From Hysterangium stoloniferum (taxonomy: Eukaryota; Basidiomycota; Agaricomycetes; Hysterangiales; Hysterangiaceae), in assembly GCA_015178975.1 (NCBI GenBank), contig WHVD01000064.1, positions 418,328-482,327 of the forward strand: DNA of 64,000 nt, in the 5' to 3' direction. Below are positions 20,417 to 32,475 of this stretch, piece by piece. The notes under the pieces were generated by a model that saw nothing but the letters and a program-made list of their open reading frames with translations, did no database searches and had not been told where the DNA came from. Both the position numbers and the translations under genes were made by a program. Positions within the stretch are counted from its first letter, which is position 1. Every line of letters starts with the position of its first letter.

Positions 20417-21166
20417 ATGGGGTCGAAGTCCGGCGCCATGGAGCATGAACCGTGGAGAGAAATGGCCAGGGAGCCAGAGGAAGTATTTGAAAATACGACC
20501 ACGCTCGCACAGTTCCCTTCCCCCTCCGCTACCCTAATGAAGCCCACAAGAGCCAAAAAGGTAGCGGAGATGAAGACGCCACCCAGTCGCATGCTTCGCC
20601 GTCTTTTCACGGTCAGCACGTCGCTTATTGGGGCCGCCACCATGACCGCGGTATTTCCCAGCCCACTCGGGAAAGTAGGGAACGTCATGAGGTTCATCAG
20701 CGCTGATTCACCTACAGACTCCAAAATTTGCAAGCTGTGCTATAAGAGTTTCAAGATAGATTCTTACCTCACCAGGCATTGGCTGCAAGCTCATGCCTAT
20801 AAGGACCTCAGCATTGCCCTGACATACCCAAACGCGAACCACAATAAGTTGATCATCAATTCAACAAGCAGGCGTGACATATTGCTGGCCGCCGTGTACA
20901 CTTGTCCATGGGACGCGTGTCTGGATTTGTCACAGGTCGGGGTCTTTATAACCAAAGATTCTTTATACACCCATACAAAGGGGCACCGTAAACGCTTGGA
21001 AAAATTAGGGCAGGACAGTGGACGGAATGTGGAGGCAGAGTTGCAACAACTGAGGGAGCGGTTTAAAACATACGTGAACAAAGATCCCTTCTGGCAAAAG
21101 ACGGATTGTGAACTTGCGCACTTCACGCACCGGGACGCCAAACTGGTCTGGATGTTGAATCAGTAG
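20417..21166 (+). CDS. C2H2 zinc-finger protein, unit B
   Basis: 249 codons, same start and stop as unit A. The first finger CKLCYKSFKIDSYLTRH and the second CPWDAC..HTKGH are kept. The C-terminal third differs from A (for example FKTYVNKDPFWQKTDCELAHF against FNTCVNKHPFWQERDDEFAHF) but is nearly the same as copies F and G. The pattern of shared differences suggests gene conversion between copies. Confidence 0.65.
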   Translation: MGSKSGAMEHEPWREMAREPEEVFENTTTLAQFPSPSATLMKPTRAKKVAEMKTPPSRMLRRLFTVSTSLIGAATMTAVFPSPLGKVGNVMRFISADSPTDSKICKLCYKSFKIDSYLTRHWLQAHAYKDLSIALTYPNANHNKLIINSTSRRDILLAAVYTCPWDACLDLSQVGVFITKDSLYTHTKGHRKRLEKLGQDSGRNVEAELQQLRERFKTYVNKDPFWQKTDCELAHFTHRDAKLVWMLNQ

Positions 21167-21407
21167 GTGGCGCCATAGCGGTGTATAGGGTACTTTATTT
21201 GAATATGACTAGTTATACAACTTGTTAGTGCGGGTGCTAATCTGAGCCATGTGATGGATCTACGATAAGCTGCGCCTCTTCAGGTACTGTGACATTTGGC
21301 TTAATATCGTTCTTAGGGGTTATTTCTCAAATAGCACTTCAATTAAAATTTTGGCATGTCATAGGATGTTTAGAAGGTAACAGAAACACCTGCGCAAGAA
21401 TTAGCGA

Positions 21408-21860
21408 ATGACCGGTCGGAGGCGCTTCGGAGGACATAGATATGATAGGAATATAACCCAATGGTTTAGGAAATATGGAAAAACGGTTGAAGTGCGTTTG
21501 AAACAAAGATCCAAGTCAGGAGGAAAACTGGCGTTGGGTGTAAGGCTGATATGCAGTATTAGTGGCCCTGCCGTCGGTCCAGACGTCAAGGAACCAATTG
21601 CCTTCTTCATTAGGCTGATTCTTTTCCTTCACCGAAGGATCAGAAACTTGCAAAAATGGCTCACCGATATTTGGGGGCTACAAACCGCAGAATCGCTCCT
21701 CCGAATACGGCATTTGTATTGTTTACATGCTACAATTGTCGGTTCCCCCGCACGAGCACATTTTTTCACGCTGTCCACATCTACGACAAAGAATAATCCA
21801 TCAGGTTTATATCAGCGAGAAATTTGCTATCATTTGAGGTTGCCCGGAACAAAGGTATAA
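21408..21860 (+). CDS. Possible ORF in the tail of unit B
   Basis: A 150-codon frame starts MTGRRRFGGHRYDRNITQWF and is rich in basic residues at the start, with IAFFIRLILFLHRR in the middle. It exists at this length only because unit B has a short deletion compared with the other copies, where the frame is cut after about 40 codons or is split. I do not recognise it, and it may be a chance frame. Confidence 0.2.
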   Translation: MTGRRRFGGHRYDRNITQWFRKYGKTVEVRLKQRSKSGGKLALGVRLICSISGPAVGPDVKEPIAFFIRLILFLHRRIRNLQKWLTDIWGLQTAESLLRIRHLYCLHATIVGSPARAHFFTLSTSTTKNNPSGLYQREICYHLRLPGTKV

Positions 21861-24053
21861 CACTGTCTCGCCGATAGCATTCCGATAAAAACCCTTGAGA
21901 GCAAAGATACATAGGTTTAAATAGATTTTTGTTTGGTAGCCCCTTGCCTTCACGACCTGTAGCAAGCACGTGTCGATGTTGCGTCGAGGGCCGTGGATGT
22001 TTTCTATTCTCTTAAGATATAATTCTAAAATATCGCCATAGAAAAATGGTAATGCCATTCCCTACCTTGAAATATGGCAATGATCGATCCAATGATGACG
22101 AGATAAGGGCTTCTTTCATACCAAAATGAGTTCAAAGCAAGTGAGACGGGAGCTATACATTAGGTATAGTATAATGTGTGTAATAATCACGCCAGAGAAG
22201 ATAATTACCTCGTTCATATTAAGAGTCCTAAGACCGAACTTGGAAGTGTGGACCTGAGAAACTGCATGGATCTGAGAAACTGCATGGATGTCGGGCTGTC
22301 CACGGGGAAACCCGCTCCATAGCGGTACAAAGGCAAGAAGTTTCAGAAAAGAACTTTTCTAGGGAAGCATCGTATAATAACTGGTGATTAATAGAAGAAG
22401 AACTTTCACTGAGAAGTGAGTCCCGAGTGGGAATATGCTATGTGAGAGAGTCGGTATCCCGGGGTGTCCAAGGATATGCTATGTGAGAGTTGGGAAACCC
22501 AGGGGATCTGAAAATATGGTGGTGCAAGTTGAGTGTAACAAGGATATACATATTGAGCAGGTAACTGGGTGGGTACCAAGTTGGGCGGTCTCTGAATACT
22601 CCAAAACAAAAATGGTGAACAAATATTTTAGTGGATAAGGAGATATGTTTGCAAAGGCATGTTGAGAGAGTAAAATTTGAACATCTCGATGAGCCTATTA
22701 CTTTATTACGCGACATACCAGGCTCTTTGGATGGCATATATCTCAGCTATCACCGCCGTCGGTAATAGAAGGGAGGATACCACAGCTGCGGCTCAAAGCT
22801 AGTCGTCGGAAGAAATCGTAAGAGGCTAAGTGTTCAAATCAGTGAAGTTGGTACAATTGTAGCGACACACCAAAGTCTCACCAATCGGGGGGGAAGGGAA
22901 GTGAAGGAGACGGCGTATTGTCGCGTCTTAGTGACTTACACCGCGTAACAGCACGAAAATATGTCATTTCAACTTCTTCCTATGCCACGGGTCGATGTGG
23001 ATTTTATAGTCCAGTTCTTGGTAAAAGACTAGGGTTGTTCATACCCCCCAAACCCATGCGGCACTGCGAGCATTGACGATGTGATTATATAGTATATCTA
23101 GCTTGCAATATTAATGAAGAAGATACCCGCTACATTATAAATGCTGTAGAGCAACATGGGCAAAACAAAAGAAGCCTGCGTGTCAAAGACGCTTTGCTTC
23201 CACCGCGGTGAGTATGATTTGTAGTATGTTCAACTTCCCCCTAAAAAATGTATTCCTCCCTTCCAAATTGAATTGGCACACCCATTGATTGTCAACGAGG
23301 CTCTTCAATGGCAGCAGGACGTCCATTCCCGACCCCATTTCATTCAGTTGCACATTCTCTCATCTCACAGCCTATACATACCGGCTCAAGAGGTAATTAT
23401 GATTATCCTGCAGCAAAATGTCAAGCTGGAGTAGGACCACGAATTAGATGGAATTGTTCAGTTCCATCGTAAAACACGACATCCAGGGAGCTTGGATAAC
23501 GTTGAATGACCAAATCACCCGGGAGTTGACAGATTTCAGAGCCTAACAACTTCATATCATGTGGACCCGCCGAGAAACCACTTTTTCTTCATTTTGGATT
23601 CATGTTTACGAAATGGACTACCAGCTTTGATCACAGCCATTCCATAAAATGCAGATATCGTGGCACTTTTACTAATATATCATGTGTGGAGATCAGCCAG
23701 CAGGTAAAGAGGATGAGGCCAAGGTGTCACGCCAGGTATCTGTACAAGCGATGTAGAAGTGCGTTGGTATCAAGAATTACCAATATGGCATGGCAAGAAT
23801 CTGATGGAGAGCTAGGGAACTATTGGAGAAATTTTGAGTTGGTTCACATTGCTGTAAGTGATTAAACGCCAGGATGTAAGTACAATCAGCTCGAAGTTTG
23901 CAGCCCGCGATCCAACCTCATAGTGGCACTTTGCCTGGCATTATTGTGATAAACATCAACATGTGGTGTACATTTTACCGGTATCCAAGATATTGTGATG
24001 TTAGCAAGATATGTAGATGAACATTCTCGAAACTGGTATGATCGACCTCAAGC

Positions 24054-24782
24054 TCACCCAACCTTGGTGGCAAGTCACTCCTTGATTAAATCTGACGCCT
24101 TCTCCCCGACAGCAAGAGAAGAGGCAGTCTAGGAAACGAATGAGACGTCCAGCTTCTACAAATGCTATAGCGAAATCACCGTGTGGCCTGCTACTATGCG
24201 GGGGAAAATGGATGCATCCGCAACACTGACGTTCTCTAAGCCATATACCTTCAAGGAGGGGTCTACCACGCCGTTATCTTCCAATGGCGCCATGCTGCAA
24301 GTGGATGTAGAATGATAAAGGGTCTCAACACGTTTGCGAACTTCGTTTTCCAGCTCATCGTCAGACAGTTTTCCCAAATTGTGGTCCGAAAGAGGGTGTC
24401 ATCCTGTTTCAACGCTGAGAGCATTGGTTTGGTATTGGTGAGCTTGATGAGAAGTTTCAAGCCGCGGATGAGTAGAGCAACATCGTTGGTCAAATTCAAG
24501 TATCTGGGAATAACGTGAACGTCGCGAAACAGATCGAATAAAAATGTGATTTACAGACTTGAGATCAATGAGAGGAGCATCAAATGGATCTGCCAATTTA
24601 ATGGTTATCGATCAAGCCACGGCTTGGAGGTCTTAAAAAGATAGAAAGCCAATCTCTGCAAAATTATGCAACCACCAAAAACTTACCTCAACAAAACTGC
24701 GCCTAAAGTACCTCGGTCTCCAGGTGGAACAGGACCACATCCATGTTTCGTGTAACCCACGGGAACAATGAACCACCAAGTG
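24054..24782 (-). pseudogene. GMC oxidoreductase C-terminal fragment, unit C
   Basis: The same exons as unit A. A one-base loss near 24390 (TCCGAAAGAGGGTGTCAT against TCCAAAAGAGGGTTGTCAT) shifts the frame in the middle. The signatures STCSMAPLEDNGVVDPS, VYGLENVSVADASIFP and IVAGH remain readable. Confidence 0.85.
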
Positions 24783-25609
24783 GGTGAAGTTCGTCATATA
24801 AGACAATTGAAGGATGCAGGGTACCAACTTTCAGTGCTCGGGCTGAATGTGCAATTCGCTCTTTGGCCGGGGTGACTTGAATTTTTGACGAGGATGGCAA
24901 ATTATGATACCTCACAGCGAGTTTTACATTCAGGATAGTCTGGTGGGTTGTTCTCTCGAAAGGCTTCAAGGTATTCAGAGGTGCATTTAAAATTGGCCGC
25001 ACACATTAAACACCTGATAAGATGTATATCACCATGTAGCTGAACATTTCGCACCCCTTTGTCTTGAGTTTACCCTTTGCCTTTCCTGTATTTTTCACTG
25101 ATTCTGATGAGCTGCAAGCTGGCCCTGTTCTGTCTTCTAGTTCATCAATATTTTGGGGGTAGGAATGCAGAAGTTTCCCTTTAGTGTCCAGAGTCTCGAT
25201 AAAATAGTGAGTTGGGGACGGGGCTGCGAGGTCGATAAATGACTTCAGTTCTGCCATAAACGTATAGAAAAGTGCGGTGGACGTGGGATCGCGGAATAAC
25301 GCAGCGTCGAATAGGTCGCAGCCTTTCATAACAGCGTCTGGGTATTTCGCCTTCATGAGCGCATACAAACCATCTGAAGAACAAAAATCCTTCCGAATTT
25401 AGGTAAGCGTTAATCGTTTGAAGACACCAGTGTGTAATTACAGGTATGCCACATGAACAGGAGATACCCGCGCCAGTCACCACTACAATACACTTGCTCT
25501 TGGACACAGTAAGGGAAAGTGAGGTTAAAGCGTGCCGTGTAGAGATATCAGAGGAAGATTGATTTGTATCGCGTGTGACCAGCATGATTGGGTGGAGGAT
25601 ATCTCGCAT
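24783..25609 (-). pseudogene. Sirtuin 5' part, unit C
   Basis: The first exon keeps VVVTGAGISCSCGIP. The usual TQNID is changed to PQNIDEL, and a base is missing near 25050 (GTGCGAAATG region), which shifts the frame before the LHGD motif. ARSARALKVG is changed to AHSARALKVG. Same fusion to GMC as in the other copies. Confidence 0.85.
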
Positions 25610-26012
25610 TCAAGAAGGGATGGAGGAGAACGTCAAACACTGACTGAGTCTGCTGCTCAACACGCGACTAATCACGTGAGATAGCGCCAACTAGTTGCTG
25701 AATTCTCGCACTCATATCTAGGTTCTATATGATATGTAGCTATACTACGAATAAACCTACATAGAATTCACGCTGGCAGAGTTACAACCACACCACATTG
25801 AGTATGGGTTGACAATCGGCCAAGGCTCAGTAGTCAGAGTTGCTTCGAATCAATGCATGTCTGCTCCAGACTGAAGCGGCTTTCTGGTTTGGCCGCTCTC
25901 TACTGTACAGCCTTCCATAATGCAATATACACAACAAACCGGAAATCGTCTTTTTGGATAATCCGGGTGGGAGACGTTTTATACAAAACCTGAATAAAAT
26001 GCACATTCTCTG

Positions 26013-26373
26013 TGTTGAAATAGACTCGAGCGCCCAAGACTAAGTCAAGTAAATATGACAACGCTAAGTAGTACCGCCTTACTCTATGTCAAGTCAACAC
26101 GACCATACCATGGAGTTACGTGCCTTGGATACGTTTGGACACGTATACCACTATTATAATTCTTTTCGGCTGCATATCCAAAAACCTATTTAGCTAGCAT
26201 AGTAGCAGCACCATACCTCAGTCAAACCAATCTTACATGTCGACTGAGGTATGTTAATATTCCTATAGTTTCAGTTACAGTCAACTCACTAAAATACGTC
26301 ATAGCATACTTTGTTACAGGTAACAAATATAGTCGAACCAATCTTACGTGTTGACTGAGCATACTTTGTTACA
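26013..26373 (+). repeat. Copia 5' LTR
   Basis: It starts TGTTGAAATAGACTCG and ends CATACTTTGTTACA, followed directly by GGTTATGGGCCCC, which looks like a primer-binding site of the copia type. A block of about 60 bp near the end (CCAATCTTAC....ACTTTGTTACAGGT) is duplicated, so the end could lie one block earlier. The other LTR is not in the window. Confidence 0.65.
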
Positions 26374-26551
26374 GGTTATGGGCCCCAAACAAAGCTGCTA
26401 ATTAAACATACTCGAGAATTAACTACGAACACCTGACTGACACCGAACCCTGAACCCCGAAACCCGAAACCCGAAACCATTGATCAACTCAGAACCCCCT
26501 GATAAGACCTGACCGAACCCAAACCCCGAACTAGCCGGTACTTGTACCAGA

Positions 26552-26896
26552 ATGTCTACACAACCCACACTATTCATGTTACCATCGGAAGATCGTTTCG
26601 ATGGAAGCAACTGGCTCACCTGGCACAACACCATTTGGTCTGCTGCAGGCACACAAGGTGTCCAAGGATACCTGGATGGTACCATACAGACTCCTTCCCC
26701 CATCAACTCCAATATTGCGCCCACGCCGACAAGCTACTGGGGATCCAAGACTCCCTCACCTGAGGAATGGGAACAACGCAATGCGTATGCGAAGGCGATG
26801 ATCGACCTAAATGTGAAAAACCCCATCGGTCATGGTATTCAACTCACTGACACTGCACACGAAGCATGGTCCGCACTAAAAAAAATCCATAGTATG
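26552..26896 (+). pseudogene. Copia Gag N-terminal part
   Basis: Starting MSTQPTLFMLPSEDRFDG, it has the copia Gag hallmarks FDGSNWLTWHNTIW and AHEAWSALKKI. The frame is cut by the solo LTR at 26897 and resumes after it at 27737. Removing the LTR and one GTATG restores continuity. Confidence 0.85.
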
Positions 26897-27736
26897 TGTT
26901 ACGACCGGACAATCCCGCCGGACTCTGGGCACTAACCCGTACGCCCCCACGCGCTACAAGCACCAATCATCTGTTTATAGGATTTCCCGCCCGGACTCCG
27001 TTACGTCAAGACTCGTTACGTTTGACCTCATTATGACACATATCAGTCAACGGACTTCCCCCGGACTCCATCTCTGTCTATGTCCGTCTTTGTCCCACGC
27101 ATCAGTCACTGGTCCCCGCTTAGAATCCCGTCACCGCTCTAATCGAGCCCCGTTCCCATTTTAGTCAAATGACCTGTCACGATTTAGGACTCCGCTCCCA
27201 CTCCGTTTCCCGTTATGGGTTATGCTTTGTCATGATTCGGACTCTGCTCCGTTCCGTCCCATTCCTAACACCAATTTGGTGTTTACTATTCCCATTTCAT
27301 GTTTTGTTAGTTTCGTTTCGTTATTACTGGATTTGGTATGTCATGCATTCCACGGTCTATATAAACTGGCAGATGTTGTACATACAATCCAGTCAGAAAA
27401 TTAGCTTAGATTCCCCCCAGTAATCTAATAATATTTTCTGCTCTAAAACCTTACTCAATTCACATTGCTTGCACTAGTCGGAGCCCACGGGCTCCGGCAC
27501 ATCTATCTCTCTCAACCAACTCGACTCACGACCCACGACCTCCAACTTATGACCCACGACCCCCGACTTACGACCTACGACCCACGAACCCCGCCCGGAC
27601 TCCCCAGGATCCCCATCCATCCGTTTGAAATTGGACAACACGATCTAGCGAGGGCGCAGCCTATAAGCTGAAGCCAAGTCCTACCGGATATCCCGCGGGT
27701 TTCTCCAGAAACCCGGCCTGAGTGTGTATCCTAACA
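26897..27736 (+). mobile_element. Solo LTR, 840 bp, with GTATG target duplication
   Basis: It begins TGTTACGACCGG and ends GTATCCTAACA. GTATG stands on both sides (26892-26896 and 27737-27741). Its last 100 bp match the second solo LTR at 32476-33292 (inverted) and, more loosely, the chromovirus LTR at 36574-37295 (shared TAAGCTGAAGCCAAGTCCT), so it belongs to a related chromovirus family. Confidence 0.93.
27356..27366 (+). promoter_or_regulatory. TATA box of solo LTR
   Basis: TCTATATAAAC lies about two thirds into the LTR, in the place expected for an LTR promoter. The same box is present in the inverted copy at about 32822-32831. Confidence 0.5.
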
Positions 27737-30060
27737 GTATGACATCTGACATAGGTTTGTTAAATGCCGATAATGAACTTTGTGCAATTAAACATATGGA
27801 TGGTGCGGATATCTTAAGTCATTTTGCACGACTGCGGGAAGGATGGGCAAAGGTGAACGCACAAGGGGGAAAAATGGACGACTCGATTTTTCATATAATC
27901 GTAATCGCTTCAATGCCCAAGGAGTGGGACCTAGTCATTGCAACACTTTTCCCATTGAAAACATCACATGAAGTAATCGCAAACCTCATCTTATACAACA
28001 CAACACTCGATCGACACAGAAAACCAATGCCACAATCATCACAAGCTCTCGCAATGACCAGACACAACAAATTGACTGATGTCTGCTCCAATCCAAATTC
28101 TAAATGCATAGGACACACGGTTGACAAGTGTTTTAAACCTGGGGGGGGAATGGAAGGCCAGTACCCAGACTGGTGGAGGAAAAAGGTGGTGGCGAACAGT
28201 GGAAACCAGACCTCACAACAAACACCACCAAGCAGTGCACCCCCGAAACCAACAGCGAACGTGGCGGTGGTGCCATCTACCCCCTTCACTTCTGGATCTG
28301 GGGAATTTTGCACACTCATGACACAGGCAGACCTGACAATATCAACCATCGTCACCTATGCCAATTCCACAGCGAGTGACCACTTCTTTACCAATGTAAA
28401 CAATTTTGCATCGTACGAGCCATACACGGGAAAGAACTGGTCAACAGCAACCAGTGGTAGCACTTTCCCAATACTTGGAAAGGGAACGGTCAATAAACGC
28501 TGTATGTACAATGGACGTATTATCAACCTCTCCTTCAGAGACGCACTCCACTGTCCAACTCTATCCCATAATCTCGTGTCCATTGGAAGGCTTGATAACA
28601 ACGGCTGCTATGCGATCTTTGGGGGAGGAGGGGTCACCTTTACCAACCCAACTGGCCGCCCGTTTATGTATGGGAAGGGAGAGGGGACAATGTACCGAAT
28701 TGAGATATTTCTGCCAACCGGGCCTCTCCCAAACACCACAATGCCCCCCGACATGGCGACACACCTGACGACCGCGAACGACACACTCATGAGTGCACTT
28801 GCCACAAAATCCCATGACTGGCCCACTGATATTGACACCTGGCACCAGTGTCTTGGTCACATCAGTTACGACACTGTCCAACGCATGTCCAAATGTGATA
28901 TTGTTCACGGGATGGAAATAACCACTCTAGCGACTCGGCCAGGAATGTGCGAAGGGTGTATCATGGGGAAACACACCCATCGCCCTTTTTACATGAATGA
29001 TGAGCGGGAGACAGCTATTGGGGAGTGCACATATATTGACCTGTGGGGGCCATCCTGAGTGCAACCCACTGGTTGCAGAAGCTACATGATGCCCTGCGTC
29101 GATGGGTACAGTAACCATCATGAAGTCTTTTTTCTGTCCACCAAGGAAGCCGAGGCGACGTTGTCTGCTTTTAAAAATTACACGGCACTAACTGAGTGCC
29201 AGACAGGAATGAAAGTGCACACCATACGTACAGATGAAGGAACCGAATTCATCAACTCCCTGTGGACTGCATACCTCAGCAAACAAGGTATTATCCATGA
29301 GTCCACCACCACCTATTCCTCCTCATCCAATGGTGTCGTCAAACGGTGTCACCACACCATCATCGAAAGGGTCCGCATTTGCCTGTACGAGAACAATCTT
29401 CCACCATCACTATGGTGTGAAATCGCGGCAGCAATTGTGTACACGATAGACTTCATTCCACCTCTAGACACCCTGATGCGACCCCTTTTGAGCTGTGGTA
29501 TGGACGAAAACCCAACATCTCTCACTTACAACCGCTTGGATGTACCACCTACGCGAAGATCCCAGTTGAAGCAGGAGGCGGGCTAAGTAAACTGGACCCA
29601 TGCTCCACTAAAGGGATTCACGTAGGATATTTTGGACATGATGCTTACCAGATTTATGACCCAGAAACCCGATGCATCTTCCGCTCTCGCGACGTCATCT
29701 TCGAAGAAACTCGTAGCCATGGAATGCTAACTGATGTATCGAGCGAGGGGGAGGCGATTAGCACTGACCACGTCACACTCAACACATCCACAAATGAGAA
29801 GTCAGATGAGACTCATAGGGGACTAGCACCAGCACACGACCACATACCCCCAACCAATACCTCTCTGTCCGCACCCAAACCAACCGCTATCGAACTCGCA
29901 CCATGTCGCTCCTCATGCATTCCTGTACCAACAAAGGTGCTTCAGGACTTGATAAATTCTGAAAAAAATATACGAGACGCTAAAGCCGCTGGAGAGGCAT
30001 GGGCGGACGACGAAACACGCGTCACTGACAGTGACCAAACCAGAGCCTTCCAGACAGATA
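27737..30060 (+). pseudogene. Copia Gag C-terminus, protease region and integrase
   Basis: The open frame to TGA 29058 holds the Gag end (LTDVCSNPNSKCIGHTVDKC, a damaged zinc knuckle), the protease region, and the GAG-pre-integrase block WHQCLGHISYDTVQ..CEGC. The integrase follows with its first Asp in YIDLWG and, after the stop, the second Asp in RTDEGTEF. The third catalytic residue, Glu in the usual NGVAER, is Lys at 29341-29343. A frameshift near 29470 leads to PFELWYGRKPNI and then YQIYDPETRCIFRSRDVIF. Downstream is an acidic, Ser/Thr-rich stretch, and the frame is lost at the join with the chromovirus. Confidence 0.88.
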
Positions 30061-30815
30061 CCAGCCTGGTTTGAACCCGCATTCTCTGGCCTCACCTCCG
30101 AAGACCACGATTGGCTTCACGATTGGGATGCCTTTGTCGAGGAACTCGAAACTAACTTCGGTCCCTACAACCAAACTGGCGATGCCGAAACCGCGCTTTC
30201 TAATCTCAAAATGAAAGACACTCAGCGCATCACCGATTACATCGTCCAGTTCAACAACCTCGCTGCGCGTTGCGACTGGGGCGATTCGGCCCTCCATTAC
30301 CAGTTTTGCTCTGGCCTTCCATCTGGCCTCAAAGATGAAGTCTCCAAAGGAGAGACTGGCAAGCCGAAGACCCTCTCTCTCATGCATCTGAAAGCCCAAA
30401 ACGCAGACGCCCAATACTGGGAACAACGTTCGGAAATTAGTCGCGAAAACCCCTCGGACAAAAAATCATCAGACAATAAGAACACCAACAAGTCTGGTAA
30501 TCAAAACACCAACAACAATGGCAACTCGACCTCCGATAAGAAGTCCGAAAACAAAGGGGCTAACGACAAAAAAGGCAAGGGAAAACAGTCAAATAAGTCT
30601 CAAGACAAAGACAAACCCGACTTAACTGGCAAACTCGGCTCCGACGGCAAGCTCCTACCACAGGAAAAGCAACGCCGAATGGACAACAACCTTTGTTTGT
30701 TGTGCGCAGATCCTGGACACTGAGTCGCTGCTTGCCCAAAAGCCACAAAAGCCCAATCGGCTAATACGGCCACGACCTCACAACCGGCCAAGCCGGCTGT
30801 CGAGTCGAAAAAAGA
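30061..30815 (+). pseudogene. Chromovirus Gag (5' truncated)
   Basis: The capsid-like start PAWFEPAFSGL..DWDAFVEELETNFGPYN is preceded by copia-derived sequence. MKDTQRITDYIVQFNNLA is a typical Gag stretch. A Ser/Asn/Lys-rich linker follows, then a zinc knuckle C-LLC-ADPGH that is interrupted by TGA at 30721-30723 and continues VAAC, so the CCHC box is complete apart from the stop. The frame ends near 30819 with a shift into the protease frame. Confidence 0.88.
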
Positions 30816-30836
30816 TTAAGCAACTCTCTGGATTCC

Positions 30837-32475
30837 GTGCGTTTGGAGAGTTGCGTTGAATCTCCTCGCACACCGGAAAATTGTCACCTTAACGCATCCA
30901 CCTTGTATGATCCTAATTCCTTGTTCATAAATCTTACCTTGGAACCTCTCGGGACCCTCACATTTCGAGCTCTCATAGATTCAGGTTCAACCCATTGTTT
31001 TATAGATACAAGTTTTTCCAGAAAAAATCAGTTAAAAACCTACGCAATAGATCTGATTCCACTCCGACTCTTTGATGGTACCTCAAACTCCGTAATCTCG
31101 CAAGCCTGCGAACTCCGACTTTGGTTCCCGTGTGGAACCTTTCAGACAGTTACGTTTTTTGTAACACAGTTGGACCCGAGCTGCTCTGTGGTTCTAGGAC
31201 ATAACTGGCTCACCCGCTACAATCTGTTGATTGATTGGGTATTGGGCAGTATCCATTTCCGAACCCAGTCGGCGCCCGTTAGGACTGGTCCGTTTCCACC
31301 TGTCTCGGCAAATATGGCCTCTACAGCACCTCCGGCCCCCATGGCAAATCTGAGCTCTCCGCCACCCGTCTCTCTAATAAATGCCGCAGCTTTTATGAGA
31401 GCCATCAAGTTGGACGGCTCCCGAGCATTTACAGTCAATCTTAAAGTTGACAAAGTCACCGGTCGCTTTGCATCCCCGGTGACCGAACCAATCGCAGATT
31501 TAGAAGGTGTTCCCGAAAAATACCATGAATTTGCAGATGTCTTCAGTAAACAAAAAGCCGATCGACTCGCCCCTCACAGGCCTTACGATTTGAAAATTGA
31601 TATTGAAGATGGTTCACATCCGCCCCTAGGCCCAGTTTATCCTCTCTCGCAGTCCGAATTATCAGCTATCGGAGATTTCTTGGACAAACATTTGGCTATA
31701 GGTTTTATCCGACCCTCAAAGTCTCCTTATGGAGCCCCCGTCCTATTCGTTTGGAAAAAAGACGGTTCCCTTCGACTTTGCATTGATTTTCGAGGACTAA
31801 ATGCGATCACTCGAAAAGACAAGTACCCATTACCATTAATCTCCGATTTACTCAATGCCCCTTGGAAGGCCCGAATCTATACAAAGATAGATCTCAAGCA
31901 TGCCTATCATTTGGTTCGGATTGCCGAAGGTGACGAATGGAAAACGGCTTTTCGCACTCGCTATGGCTCCTTTGAATGGTTAGTAATGCCTTTCGGCCTC
32001 ACCAACGCTCCGTCGGTCTTTCAACATTTTATCAACGACGTCTTTTCCGACCTCCTCAACGTCTTTGTCATTGTGTATTTAGACGACATCCTCATATTCT
32101 CCGAAGATCCTACACTTCATGACGGACACGTTCATGAAGTTTTCCGAAGACTCCGAAAACATGGTCTTTTTGCGAATGGTAAAAAATGTTCTTTTGATGT
32201 CGACACAGTTGAATATTTAGGGTTTATGATGGGACCTGACGGTCTCCGCATGGACAACTCTAAAATTCAAGTCATTCAAGATTGGCCGGAACCCCAGATG
32301 GTTAAGGATATTCAATCCTTTCTAGGCTTCGCCAATTTTTATCGTCGTTTCATTCACAACTACTCAAAAATTACCGTCCCGCTCACCTGTCTTACTCGTA
32401 AAGACGCCCCGTGGAATTTCTCTGAAGAATGCCGATCGGCATTCCAGGAATTGAAAAGTGCGTTTACATCCGCCC
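30837..32475 (+). pseudogene. Chromovirus protease and reverse transcriptase
   Basis: An open frame of about 545 codons runs up to the solo LTR. The protease motif is FRALIDSGSTHCFID. The RT has SPYGAPVLFVWKKDGSLR, CIDFRGLNAIT, DLKHAYHLVRI, FEWLVMPFGLTNAPSVF, and the catalytic VYLDDILIFS. The connection to RNase H shows FLGFANFYRRFI. The frame runs only a few codons into the LTR. In this stretch there is no internal stop, unlike the parts before and after. It copies element RNA into DNA. Confidence 0.92.

Larger units (their letters stand above)
16600..22045 (+). repeat. Repeat unit B (direct orientation, no sirtuin)
   Basis: Same order as unit A, but the whole sirtuin block is missing: the intron sequence before the LLRPQS exon of GMC joins directly to TTTGATGTTAAGCC, which in A lies beyond the sirtuin. 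It also carries a 342-bp inverted-repeat element in the GMC fragment. Unit H at the right end shares both features, so B and H have a common ancestor. Confidence 0.9.
22045..26012 (+). repeat. Repeat unit C (direct, cut by the copia element)
   Basis: It contains head, ORF-Y region, GMC fragment and sirtuin, then ends at CACATTCTCTG where the copia LTR begins. ORF-X, zinc finger and tail are missing. It is almost identical to the matching part of inverted unit E (for example a 70-codon stretch at 24165-24377 equals 47789-48001), so C and E form the closest pair in the window. Confidence 0.9.
26013..30060 (+). mobile_element. Truncated Ty1/copia element
   Basis: A left LTR, gag and integrase-containing pol are present. 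Reverse transcriptase, RNase H and the right LTR are missing; the sequence passes into chromovirus gag near 30060. It is inserted in unit C. A solo LTR of another family interrupts gag at 26897-27736. Both the stop at 29056 and the Glu-to-Lys change in the integrase active site show that it is dead. Confidence 0.85.

Noticed and set aside
20797..21141. 114-codon frame antisense to the zinc-finger ORF, present in several copies (also at 51045-51389 and 58676-59020)
   Set aside because: It lies fully opposite the better-supported zinc-finger frame, is shorter and has no recognised motif. Its conservation follows from the sense strand.
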